A DNA stretch of 8,545 nt from Eubacterium sp. (lineage in GTDB: Bacteria > Bacillota > Clostridia > Lachnospirales > Lachnospiraceae). This document shows positions 1 to 6,510 of this stretch, piece by piece. The position numbers and the translations under genes are program-made. A model generated the notes under the pieces. It worked only from the letters and a program-made list of their open reading frames with translations, ran no database searches and was not told the origin of the DNA. Each line of letters begins with the position of its first letter. Within the stretch, counting starts at the first letter, position 1. Location of the stretch: assembly GCA_024681495.1 (NCBI GenBank), contig JAILAS010000148.1, positions 1 to 8,545 on the forward strand, written 5' to 3'.

Positions 1-377
1 TCAGGGGCGCGATCCCCATGAAGATACAGAAGACGTCGGGCCATCCGGCCAAGAGGACGTTTCAGGCCATCCGCATTGAGTGCAACAGGGAACTCGAGCA
101 GCTGAGCGACAGCCTGGACGCGCTCATCGGTCTTCTGAACGACGGAGGAGTCCTTTCCATTATCACCTTCCACTCGCTGGAGGACAGGATAGTGAAGACC
201 GCCTTCCGGCGCAATGAGAATCCCTGCACCTGTCCGCCGTCATTTCCGGTGTGCGTGTGCGGAGCTGTTTCGAAGGGTAAGGCCTTGAGAAAGCCGATTC
301 TCCCTTCGGAAGAGGAATGTGAATCGAATCCCAGAGCGAAGAGTGCGAAGCTCAGGGTGTTTACGGCTTCTAAGTAG
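1..377 (+). CDS. rsmH: 16S rRNA m4C1402 methyltransferase RsmH (MraW), 3' end only
   Basis: RsmH N4-methylates C1402 of 16S rRNA in the ribosomal P site, using S-adenosylmethionine. Only the last 124 codons are here. The frame begins at base 3 and stays open to the left edge, so the ATG at 18 is internal and the true start and SAM-binding N-terminal part lie outside the window. Family hallmarks visible in the fragment are GHPAKRTFQAIRIE (fragment residues 13-26), the FHSLEDRIVK block (56-65), a Cys cluster CTCPP...CVCG (Cys 75, 77, 84, 86) and the terminal NPRAKSAKLRV. The TAG stop is at 375-377. In this family the gene normally opens the dcw cluster behind mraZ, which fits the genes that follow. 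The assignment is secure; only its length is unknown. Confidence 0.97.
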   Translation, partial: RGAIPMKIQKTSGHPAKRTFQAIRIECNRELEQLSDSLDALIGLLNDGGVLSIITFHSLEDRIVKTAFRRNENPCTCPPSFPVCVCGAVSKGKALRKPILPSEEECESNPRAKSAKLRVFTASK

Positions 378-379
378 GG

Positions 380-402
380 CCGTTGTCCGCGGGGACGGAC
401 GG
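380..402 (+). other. Hairpin just after the rsmH stop
   Basis: Bases 380-388 (CCGTTGTCC) pair with 393-402 (GGACGGACGG) around a GCGG loop, giving nine pairs with one G-T wobble and one bulged G at 397. It starts 3 bases after the rsmH stop. No T-run follows, so it is not a classical intrinsic terminator. It could slow RNA decay or mark a processing point between rsmH and ftsL. The structure was read by eye; no folding energy was calculated. Confidence 0.45.
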
Positions 403-412
403 GGGATCGGGA

Positions 413-428
413 AACCTCCGTGGGGGTT
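413..428 (+). other. Small hairpin upstream of the ftsL ribosome binding site
   Basis: AACCTC (413-418) pairs with GGGGTT (423-428) around a CGTG loop, with one T-G wobble among six pairs. It ends 5 bases before the AGGAG at 434-438 that serves ftsL. It leaves the ribosome site itself unpaired. A role in translation of ftsL is only a guess. Confidence 0.3.
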
Positions 429-444
429 ATGAGAGGAGCAGAGT

Positions 445-945
445 ATGAGCAAGGATGCAATGAGAAGCAAGAGAAACTATAATCGAAGTACCTATACAAT
501 AGAAGGAAATACTGTCAGAAGAACGGCTCCCGCGGGCGATCAGCCCCGCAGAAGTCAGCCGGGAATCAGAGAGAAGAGGCGGGCCGACAGGGCTGCGGGC
601 AGGACGAGGAGAAACAGGGAGAGGGCGCTCTACATGAGCCCCGGATACGTTATCTTCCTTTCCGTCTGTGCCTGTTCGCTGTTTGCTATCTGCGGCCTCT
701 ACATCAATCTTCGCGCACAGGTGTCTGACCACATGAGCACGGTTACCGCCATGGAAGCTGAGCTCGTGGACATGCGCTCGGATAATGACGAGACCCAGCT
801 GGAGCTCGAGACCTCCATCAATCTGGATCAGATTAAGGATAAGGCGTTCGCTCTGGGAATGCAGTACCCCGAATCCGATCAGATAGTGTATTATAGTGTG
901 GAGGAGTCCGATGTTATGACTCAGTATCAAACGGCGGAAGAGTAA
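445..945 (+). CDS. ftsL: FtsL-like septum protein (single-pass, coiled coil)
   Basis: Predicted bitopic division protein of 166 residues. It has a long, very basic cytoplasmic N-terminus (1-65, rich in Arg/Lys), one membrane segment (about 66-87, starting PGYVIFLSVCACSLF) and an extracellular stretch that reads as a short coiled coil (about 88-125), followed by an acidic tail. FtsL proteins have little sequence identity, so the call rests on this architecture and on position between rsmH and the division PBP, where ftsL nearly always sits. It would act with DivIB and a DivIC/FtsB partner to activate FtsW and the PBP. The ATG start is supported by AGGAG at 434-438, 6 bases upstream. At 166 residues it is longer than many FtsL proteins (roughly 90-120), and the extra length is the N-terminal basic region. 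Confidence 0.8.
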   Translation: MSKDAMRSKRNYNRSTYTIEGNTVRRTAPAGDQPRRSQPGIREKRRADRAAGRTRRNRERALYMSPGYVIFLSVCACSLFAICGLYINLRAQVSDHMSTVTAMEAELVDMRSDNDETQLELETSINLDQIKDKAFALGMQYPESDQIVYYSVEESDVMTQYQTAEE

Positions 946-954
946 TTCTGATTT

Positions 955-2871
955 ATGGGTAAGAAAACAGTTAAAAGAATACAAATGAAAATGAAACGCA
1001 AGCTGTCGGTTGTCTTTGCAATAATCACGCTTGCGTTTTTGGCGTTGATTGGACGCATAACCTATATCAACGCAGTCAGCGGAGAGAAGTACACGAAGAT
1101 AGTGCTTTCGCAGCAGAGCTACGACAGCAGGACCATTGCCTGCCGAAGGGGTGACATCACCGACATAAACGGCACGATTCTCGCCACCAGCAGGAAGGTC
1201 TACGGCCTCGTCATCGATTCCAAGATTTTGAGCGCCGACGAGGACATGGAGAAGGCGACCGTTGCAGCCATCTGTGAGTGCTTCGAGGACCTGGACTCTG
1301 CGGAGATTACGGAGTATATTGATTCGCACACATCCAGCAGCTACCACGTGCTGGTGGACGAGCTCAGCTACGACGAGATAAGCGATCTGGTCGCCATAGA
1401 CGAGAACGACGAGGACTATCCCAACGTGGGAGGCATCTGGTTCGAGGAGAGCTACGAGAGGGAGTATCCCTATTCCACGCTCGCGGCCAGCCTTATCGGA
1501 TTCACTTCCTCGGACGGCAGCGGCATGCTCGGCATCGAGTCGTCCTACGACGATGAGCTCACGGGCGTAAACGGCCGCGAGTACGGATACCTCAATTCGG
1601 ACAGCGATGTGGAGTCCACCGTTATTGACGCCGAGGACGGATACAGTGTGGTTTCCACCATTGACGTGAATATCCAGTCGATAGTGGAGGAGAAGATAGA
1701 GGCCTTCAACAAGGCCCACGCCGGTGCGTACGACGAGGACGAGGACGGCAGCGCGAACACGGCCGTGATCGTGGCAGACCCCAACGACGGAAGCATACTG
1801 GCCATGGCGAACTATCCCTCGTTTGACCTTTCTAATCCGAGGGACCTCTCTGAGTACTACACCAAGAAGCAGATTGCCAAGATGGATGAGGACGAGCAGT
1901 ACGAGGCCTTAAACGAGATCTGGCAGAACTACTGTGTGACCGAGACGTACGAGCCCGGATCCACCGCGAAGGTGTTCACCGTGGCCGGCGGCCTCGACTC
2001 CGGCGTATTAAGCGGCAACGAGACCTACGTCTGCGACGGTTATCAGAACGTCGGCGGATATAAGATAAAGTGTTCCCACGTCTACGGCCACGGCACCCTC
2101 ACTCTGAGCGGCGCCATCGAGCAGTCCTGCAACGACGCGCTCATGCAGATTGCCGCCCAGATGGGCGTGGAGCTTTTCTGCCATTACCAGAACATATTTA
2201 ACTTCGGGCTTCGCACGGGCATCGACCTCCCCGGAGAGGCGCTGACCTCGGGCCTCATATACAACGAGGACAACATGGACTCCGCCTCTTTGGCCACGAA
2301 TTCCTTCGGTCAGAACTTCAACTGCACGATGATTCAGCTCGAGGCGGCGTTCTCGTCGGTTATAAACGGCGGCTATTATTACCGTCCCCACGTGGTCGAC
2401 AGAATCGTCGACTCGGAGGGCAATACGGTCGAGACGATAGACCCCGTGGTTCTCAAGGAGACAGTATCGGACGAGACCTGCGAGCTGCTTCGCGAGTACC
2501 TCTACCAGACTGTCGAGGAAGGAACGGCGACGGATGCGGCGGTGAAGGGATATACCATCGGCGGTAAGACGGGTACGGCCGAGAAGCTCCCCCGAGGAAA
2601 CGGCAAGTATCTGGTATCGTTCATCGGGTTCGCCCCCGTCGACGATCCGCAGGTCGTGGTCTATGTGGTTATCGACGAGCCCAACGACGAGAATCAGGCG
2701 CAGAGTTCGTTTGCGACTGAGCTTGCCCACGATTTATTTAAGGAAATCCTCCCGTACATGAATATCTTTAAGGAAGATTCGTCGTCCGGAGGAAGCTCCT
2801 CTTCCGGGGAGGAGGGCGTGAGTGAGTACGAGACAGACGAGTCCACGCTCGATGCCTCGGGCGACCAATAA
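955..2871 (+). CDS. ftsI: Class B penicillin-binding protein, FtsI/SpoVD type (D,D-transpeptidase)
   Basis: Septal or sporulation-type transpeptidase that crosslinks stem peptides outside the membrane as partner of the SEDS protein FtsW. It has 638 residues: a basic N-terminus, one membrane anchor (about 17-40), a PBP dimerisation domain (about 55-215, including RRGDITDINGTILATS at 64-79), then the transpeptidase domain. The three catalytic motifs are all present: S336-T-A-K339, S391-C-N393 and K538-T-G-T541. After about residue 605 there is no PASTA domain, only a Ser/Gly then Glu/Asp-rich tail. SpoVD normally carries one PASTA and B. subtilis PBP2B two. The start has GGAAGAG at 936-942, partly within the ftsL 3' end; an alternative in-frame ATG at 985 has no better site. 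Whether it serves vegetative division, sporulation or both cannot be decided here. Confidence 0.95.
   Translation: MGKKTVKRIQMKMKRKLSVVFAIITLAFLALIGRITYINAVSGEKYTKIVLSQQSYDSRTIACRRGDITDINGTILATSRKVYGLVIDSKILSADEDMEKATVAAICECFEDLDSAEITEYIDSHTSSSYHVLVDELSYDEISDLVAIDENDEDYPNVGGIWFEESYEREYPYSTLAASLIGFTSSDGSGMLGIESSYDDELTGVNGREYGYLNSDSDVESTVIDAEDGYSVVSTIDVNIQSIVEEKIEAFNKAHAGAYDEDEDGSANTAVIVADPNDGSILAMANYPSFDLSNPRDLSEYYTKKQIAKMDEDEQYEALNEIWQNYCVTETYEPGSTAKVFTVAGGLDSGVLSGNETYVCDGYQNVGGYKIKCSHVYGHGTLTLSGAIEQSCNDALMQIAAQMGVELFCHYQNIFNFGLRTGIDLPGEALTSGLIYNEDNMDSASLATNSFGQNFNCTMIQLEAAFSSVINGGYYYRPHVVDRIVDSEGNTVETIDPVVLKETVSDETCELLREYLYQTVEEGTATDAAVKGYTIGGKTGTAEKLPRGNGKYLVSFIGFAPVDDPQVVVYVVIDEPNDENQAQSSFATELAHDLFKEILPYMNIFKEDSSSGGSSSSGEEGVSEYETDESTLDASGDQ
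2796..2814 (+). other. GC-rich hairpin inside the Ser/Gly tail of the PBP gene
   Basis: CTCCTC (2796-2801) and GAGGAG (2809-2814) form a perfect six-pair stem with a seven-base loop, about 55 bases before the PBP stop codon. It falls in the low-complexity codons for the Ser/Gly/Glu tail, so it may be a by-product of that composition (TCC/TCT and GGA/GAG codons). No T-run follows it. Confidence 0.25.
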
Positions 2872-2876
2872 CCTTG

Positions 2877-2905
2877 TTGAATTTTTGATGGGTTTGGGCT
2901 AAAAT
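2877..2905 (+). promoter_or_regulatory. Candidate internal sigma-A promoter for mraY and downstream genes
   Basis: TTGAAT (2877-2882) and TAAAAT (2900-2905) are separated by exactly 17 bases in an AT-richer gap after the PBP stop. The -35 matches the TTGACA consensus at 4 of 6 positions and the -10 matches TATAAT at 5 of 6. A start near base 2912 would give a leader of about 50 bases before mraY. The spacing and position between genes make it a credible secondary promoter inside the cluster. It was found by eye and not scored against background. Confidence 0.5.
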
Positions 2906-2950
2906 GGTTCGAGTTGCATGGAGAGATCCGAATTTCAAAACTATCGAACC
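2906..2950 (+). repeat. Inverted repeat in the mraY leader
   Basis: GGTTCGA (2906-2912) is the exact reverse complement of TCGAACC (2944-2950). Between the arms is a second small stem, GGA-GAGA-TCC (2920-2929), closed by a GNRA-type tetraloop. The right arm ends directly against the GAGG ribosome site of mraY (2951-2954), while the left arm lies between the candidate -10 box and its expected start point. It may be an RNA fold that forms only in read-through transcripts, or a protein-binding site. The function is unknown. Confidence 0.45.
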
Positions 2951-2954
2951 GAGG
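2951..2954 (+). promoter_or_regulatory. Ribosome binding site that decides the mraY start
   Basis: The GAGG core lies 7 bases before the ATG at 2962 but only 1 base before the in-frame ATG at 2956, so 2962 is the better start. The in-frame TTG at 2914 has no ribosome site and would add a polar, non-family N-terminus. Confidence 0.6.
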
Positions 2955-2961
2955 TATGGAT

Positions 2962-3915
2962 ATGTTTACGTTTCAAATTTTGGTGCCGCTTATTGTGGCC
3001 TTTCTGATAGTGGCCGTCAGCGGCCCGTTTGTAATTCCGTTTCTGAGGAGACTCAAGGCGTCCCAGACGGAGAGAGAGGAGCTCGTTTCCCATCAGGCGA
3101 AGACCGGTACTCCCACCATGGGCGGAGTGATGATATTGGCGGGCATTATTGTCCCCTCCATCTTCTTCATCCCCACCAATCCCAGGGTGCTTCCGGTGGT
3201 CCTGCTCACGGCTGGCTTCGGAATTATCGGCTTCATTGACGACTACCTCAAGGTGGTTAAAAAGCGCAGCGACGGCCTCTACCCGAGGCAGAAGATGGCA
3301 CTGCAGATAGTTGTGACTACCATCTTCCTTTTGTGCATAATATTCCAGAAGACGGCAGATTTGACACTTTTGGTTCCCTTCGGCCACTTCTACTTTGATA
3401 TAGGTGTTTTGGCGTATCCGTTGCTCTATTTCGCGGTTATAGGCACCGTAAACGGCGTGAATTTCACAGATGGACTCGATGGACTGGCGTCTTGCGTGAC
3501 TGTGGTCGTGGCCGCGTTTTTCCTGCTCGCTTCACTGAAGGTTTCGGGAGAAATTGAGCCGGTATGCGCAGCCGCCATCGGAGCCCTTTTGGGGTTCCTT
3601 ATATACAATCACCATCCCGCCAAGGTCTTTATGGGAGATACGGGATCCCTTGGCCTCGGAGGATTTGTGGCAGGAGTGGCTTACCTAATAAATATGCCGC
3701 TCTTTATCGTGATTGTAGGACTGATTTACCTTATTGAGGTGCTTTCCGTTATTATTCAGGTTACTTACTTTAAGAAGACAGGAGGCAAGAGAGTCTTCAG
3801 GATGGCGCCCATCCATCACCACTTTGAGCTGGGAGGCTGGAGTGAAGTGAAGGTGGTTGCCGTGTTTACGAGCGTTACGCTGGTGCTGGCGGTTATAGCT
3901 TATTTTGGAATCTGA
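2962..3915 (+). CDS. mraY: Phospho-N-acetylmuramoyl-pentapeptide transferase MraY
   Basis: Integral membrane enzyme that transfers phospho-MurNAc-pentapeptide from UDP to undecaprenyl phosphate, making lipid I. From the chosen ATG it is 317 residues, close to B. subtilis MraY (about 324). Family signatures are TGTPTMGGVMI (48-58), the FIDDYLK pair of aspartates (D93, D94), NGVNFTDGLDGL (164-175), the KVFMGDTGSLGLGG block with D226, and the MAPIHHHFEL motif (281-290). About ten hydrophobic segments are spread along the chain and it ends in a membrane helix. It sits between the septal PBP and murD, the standard neighbours. The candidate promoter at 2877-2905 would allow it and the genes after it to be made independently of rsmH-ftsL-PBP. 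Nothing in the sequence suggests damage. Confidence 0.98.
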   Translation: MFTFQILVPLIVAFLIVAVSGPFVIPFLRRLKASQTEREELVSHQAKTGTPTMGGVMILAGIIVPSIFFIPTNPRVLPVVLLTAGFGIIGFIDDYLKVVKKRSDGLYPRQKMALQIVVTTIFLLCIIFQKTADLTLLVPFGHFYFDIGVLAYPLLYFAVIGTVNGVNFTDGLDGLASCVTVVVAAFFLLASLKVSGEIEPVCAAAIGALLGFLIYNHHPAKVFMGDTGSLGLGGFVAGVAYLINMPLFIVIVGLIYLIEVLSVIIQVTYFKKTGGKRVFRMAPIHHHFELGGWSEVKVVAVFTSVTLVLAVIAYFGI

Positions 3916-3916
3916 C

Positions 3917-3922
3917 AGGTGA
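3917..3922 (+). promoter_or_regulatory. Ribosome binding site that decides the murD start
   Basis: AGGTGA abuts the ATG at 3923 with no spacer but is 6 bases from the in-frame ATG at 3929. The second ATG is therefore the likely start, giving an N-terminus MSNDTYKN instead of one with two further residues. Confidence 0.6.
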
Positions 3923-3928
3923 ATGATA

Positions 3929-5305
3929 ATGAGTAATGATACATATAAAAACACATTGATAATAGGAGCGGGAAAAAGCGGCATTTCATCTGCGGCCCTC
4001 CTGCTTCGAAACGGCGCAAAGGCGTCCTTATTCGACGGCAATACCGACCTTAATCCCGACGACATAAGGGCCAGGTCCCTCACGCTGAAGGACAGCGGAA
4101 TCCCCGTGTTTTTGGGTGACATAACTTCCGAGGAGCTCTCGGCCTTTGACAGGGTAGTGGTAAGTCCCGGAGTGCCCCTCACGGAGCCCATCGTCGTTAA
4201 GTGCCGCGAGGCCGGCCTTCCCATCATAAGCGAGATCGAGCTGGCAGGGCTCTACGCGAAGGGACGCATCATCGGAATCACCGGTACCAACGGCAAGACC
4301 ACCACTACCATGCTAACGGGCGAGATCATGAAGAGCGCCTTCGACGACGTCTACGTGGTCGGCAACATCGGCGACCCGTTCACGGATATCGCCGACAGAA
4401 CCACGGATGAGAGCGTGTGCGTCATCGAGCTCTCGAGCTTCCAGCTTGAGACCGTGGAGAAGTTTCACGCCAACGTCAGCGCCATCCTGAACCTGACGCC
4501 CGATCACCTCGACCGTCATCTCACCATGGAGAACTACGACAAGGCCAAGCAGAGGATAACCCGCGGCCAGTCTAAGAGCGAGTACTGCGTGCTTAACGCC
4601 GACGATCCCTACACTTCGAAGTTCGCATCGTCCGGCCTTTGCCCCGCGACGCCCCTCCTTTTCTCGTGCGTGGAGAAGCAGGAGAACGGAGCGTACCTCT
4701 CCGGGAACGACATCATGGTTTCCTTCGAAGGCAAAGAGGAGAAACTCATGGACTCCAAGGACATGAACCTGGTGGGCCTTTGCAACATCCAGAACGTCAT
4801 GGCGGCGGCCCTCATCGGCCTCGCCTCCGGCATTCCTGCAGAAAAGATTGCCGACTGCGTCAGGAAGTTCAAGGCCGTTTCGCACAGGATAGAGTACTCC
4901 GGAACCAAGAGGGGAGTGCGATTCTACAATGACTCGAAGGGCACTAACCCCGATTCCGCCATTCAGGGAATCAGGGCCATGGACGCTCCGACCTGCCTGA
5001 TTGGCGGCGGATACGACAAGAAGATTCCGTTCGACGAGTGGGTTAAGTGCTTCGACGGCAAGGTCAAGAAGCTCGTGCTCCTGGGCCAGACCGCGCAGCA
5101 GATCGCTCAGACCTGCGACAAATACGGATTCAAGGACTATTGCTTCGCCGATTCGCTCGAAGAGGCGATTGACATATGCTATGCGGCTGCCGAAGACGGT
5201 GAGTGCGTGCTGCTCTCGCCCGCCTGCGCCAGCTGGGGGATGTTTAAGAATTATGAAGTAAGGGGAGACTTGTTTAAGGAATACGTGGCCTCCCTAGAGG
5301 AGTAA
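3929..5305 (+). CDS. murD: UDP-N-acetylmuramoyl-L-alanine--D-glutamate ligase MurD
   Basis: Cytoplasmic ATP-dependent ligase that adds D-glutamate to UDP-MurNAc-L-Ala. It has 458 residues, a normal length. The N-terminal Rossmann-like UDP-binding domain opens with TLIIGAGKSGIS (9-20). The central ATPase domain has the Mur ligase P-loop GITGTNGKTTT (116-126), VIELSSFQLE with E167, and NLTPDHLDRH (188-197). By alignment from memory with E. coli K198, K207 in YDKAKQRI is the expected carbamylated lysine. The C-terminal domain has SHRIEYSG (318-325), FYNDSKGTNPDSA (332-344) and the LLSPACASW segment (428-436). After that Trp there is Gly437 where many MurDs have Asp (SWDxFKxFxxRG), a small departure that may be lineage-typical. 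It is 13 bases after mraY and 2 bases before ftsW, whose ribosome site lies within its last codons. Confidence 0.97.
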   Translation: MSNDTYKNTLIIGAGKSGISSAALLLRNGAKASLFDGNTDLNPDDIRARSLTLKDSGIPVFLGDITSEELSAFDRVVVSPGVPLTEPIVVKCREAGLPIISEIELAGLYAKGRIIGITGTNGKTTTTMLTGEIMKSAFDDVYVVGNIGDPFTDIADRTTDESVCVIELSSFQLETVEKFHANVSAILNLTPDHLDRHLTMENYDKAKQRITRGQSKSEYCVLNADDPYTSKFASSGLCPATPLLFSCVEKQENGAYLSGNDIMVSFEGKEEKLMDSKDMNLVGLCNIQNVMAAALIGLASGIPAEKIADCVRKFKAVSHRIEYSGTKRGVRFYNDSKGTNPDSAIQGIRAMDAPTCLIGGGYDKKIPFDEWVKCFDGKVKKLVLLGQTAQQIAQTCDKYGFKDYCFADSLEEAIDICYAAAEDGECVLLSPACASWGMFKNYEVRGDLFKEYVASLEE

Positions 5306-5307
5306 GG

Positions 5308-6510
5308 ATGGCTAAAACCGGAAGAATGCCAAAGAACCCGGCCCGTGTCCAGCCGAGATATTTCGACTGGGGGCTGGTGTTTATAGTGATATTCCTCGCG
5401 GGATTCGGGCTGGTCATGCTGTATTCGGTCAGCTCGTACAACGCCCAGGTCAAGTTCGGAAGTGGCCTGTTCTACGTAAAGAAGCAGGGGCTGTCCGTCG
5501 CGCTGGGCATTATCATGATGATCATCGTCTCGCTCATCGACTATCACATATGGTATAAGCTTTCCACGCTGATATATCTGGCGGCCTTCGGGCTCAACAG
5601 CCTGCTGCTTTTCTCCGGCCTGGCCGCCAATTACGGCGGATCCACCAGGTGGCTCTCGATAGCCGGATTCTCGTTCCAGCCCTCTGAGGCCGCCAAGGTG
5701 GCGGTAATCATCTTTACCGCAGCCCTCATAAGCCGCATTCCCAACCGGGAGTTCATGAGGTTCCGCACGGTGGTGATCGTGCTCGGCGCCACGGCGCCCC
5801 TGTTCATACTCGTTGCGCTCTCGAACCTCTCCACGGCCATAATCATCCTCACCATAGCCACGGTGATGGTGTTCGTGGCGAGCCCCAGGTACATGCAGTT
5901 CGTAGCGATCGCCCTGATGGTGGTCTGCGCGGGCGCGGTTTTCCTGGTCACGTTTTCGTACAGGCTCACCCGAATCAAGGTATGGCTCAACCCTGAGGGG
6001 TACGACACCGGATACCAGACGCTCCAGGGGCTCTACGCCATTGGTTCGGGCGGAATCTTCGGCAAGGGACTCGGCGAGAGTCTTCAGAAGCTCGGAAACG
6101 TGCCCGAGCCCGAGAACGACATGATCTTCTCCATCATCTGCGAGGAGCTGGGTCTGGTCGGGGCTATAGCCGTGATCCTGCTGTTTTTGCTCCTGATATG
6201 GAGGTTTCTGGTCATCGCCTTCAACGCCGACGACATCTTCGGATCGTTTTTGTCGATTGGAGTGATGACGCACATTGCCGTCCAGGCGGTGCTTAACATC
6301 GCCGTCGTGACGAACTCGATTCCCAACACCGGAGTTACGCTTCCGTTCATCAGCTACGGAGGAACCAGTACGATTATCCTGATGACGGAGATTGGAATCG
6401 TGCTGAGCGTCTCCCACGGAATCAAGCTCCGGAGCCTCGTCACCAAACAGGAGAAGCAGGAGCATTTCAAGAACTACGTAAATACTTTGAAGGAAACTCC
6501 AAATGCCTAG
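5308..6510 (+). CDS. ftsW: SEDS peptidoglycan glycosyltransferase FtsW/SpoVE
   Basis: Polytopic membrane enzyme that polymerises lipid II into glycan strands at the septum together with the class B PBP encoded upstream. It has 400 residues and about ten hydrophobic segments, the first at 21-41. SEDS signatures are GGSTRWLSIAGFSFQPSE (110-127), the GSGGIFGKGLG stretch (247-256), VPEPENDMIFSIICEELG (265-282) and SIPNTGVTLPFISYGGTS (337-354). D271 in the third of these corresponds to the catalytic Asp of FtsW/RodA, by recalled alignment. Between residues 171 and 180 it reads LSNLSTAIII where many SEDS proteins have PDLGTA. The ATG has AGAGGAG at 5296-5302, inside the end of murD. Location next to murD and divIB favours FtsW/SpoVE over RodA. 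Its last 8 bases overlap divIB. Confidence 0.96.
   Translation: MAKTGRMPKNPARVQPRYFDWGLVFIVIFLAGFGLVMLYSVSSYNAQVKFGSGLFYVKKQGLSVALGIIMMIIVSLIDYHIWYKLSTLIYLAAFGLNSLLLFSGLAANYGGSTRWLSIAGFSFQPSEAAKVAVIIFTAALISRIPNREFMRFRTVVIVLGATAPLFILVALSNLSTAIIILTIATVMVFVASPRYMQFVAIALMVVCAGAVFLVTFSYRLTRIKVWLNPEGYDTGYQTLQGLYAIGSGGIFGKGLGESLQKLGNVPEPENDMIFSIICEELGLVGAIAVILLFLLLIWRFLVIAFNADDIFGSFLSIGVMTHIAVQAVLNIAVVTNSIPNTGVTLPFISYGGTSTIILMTEIGIVLSVSHGIKLRSLVTKQEKQEHFKNYVNTLKETPNA

Noticed and set aside
380..428. Intrinsic terminator after rsmH
   Set aside because: The hairpins are GC-rich but neither is followed by a run of T, and the next gene begins within 20 bases.
427..1719. Long open frame on the minus strand opposite ftsL and the PBP gene (430 codons)
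   Set aside because: It lies wholly antisense to two clear genes, its product is a composition-biased protein with no recognisable domain, and it follows from codon choice in the true genes.
2914..2961. TTG at 2914 as an mraY start, adding 16 residues
   Set aside because: No ribosome site precedes it, the added residues are polar and unlike MraY N-termini, and they would overlap the inverted repeat. ATG 2962 has a correctly spaced GAGG.
2904..3239. Plus-strand frame overlapping the start of mraY (111 codons)
   Set aside because: It is out of frame with mraY, which has all its family signatures across the same bases.
4856..5275. Possible inactive MurD because of Gly437 in place of Asp
   Set aside because: P-loop, carbamylated lysine, NDSK and SPACASW motifs are intact and the gene is full length in a conserved operon, so a single tolerated difference is more likely.
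5251..6465. Long open frame on the minus strand opposite ftsW (404 codons)
   Set aside because: The product is a charged, His/Asp/Arg-rich chain that mirrors the hydrophobic codons of ftsW, with no domain and no convincing ribosome site.
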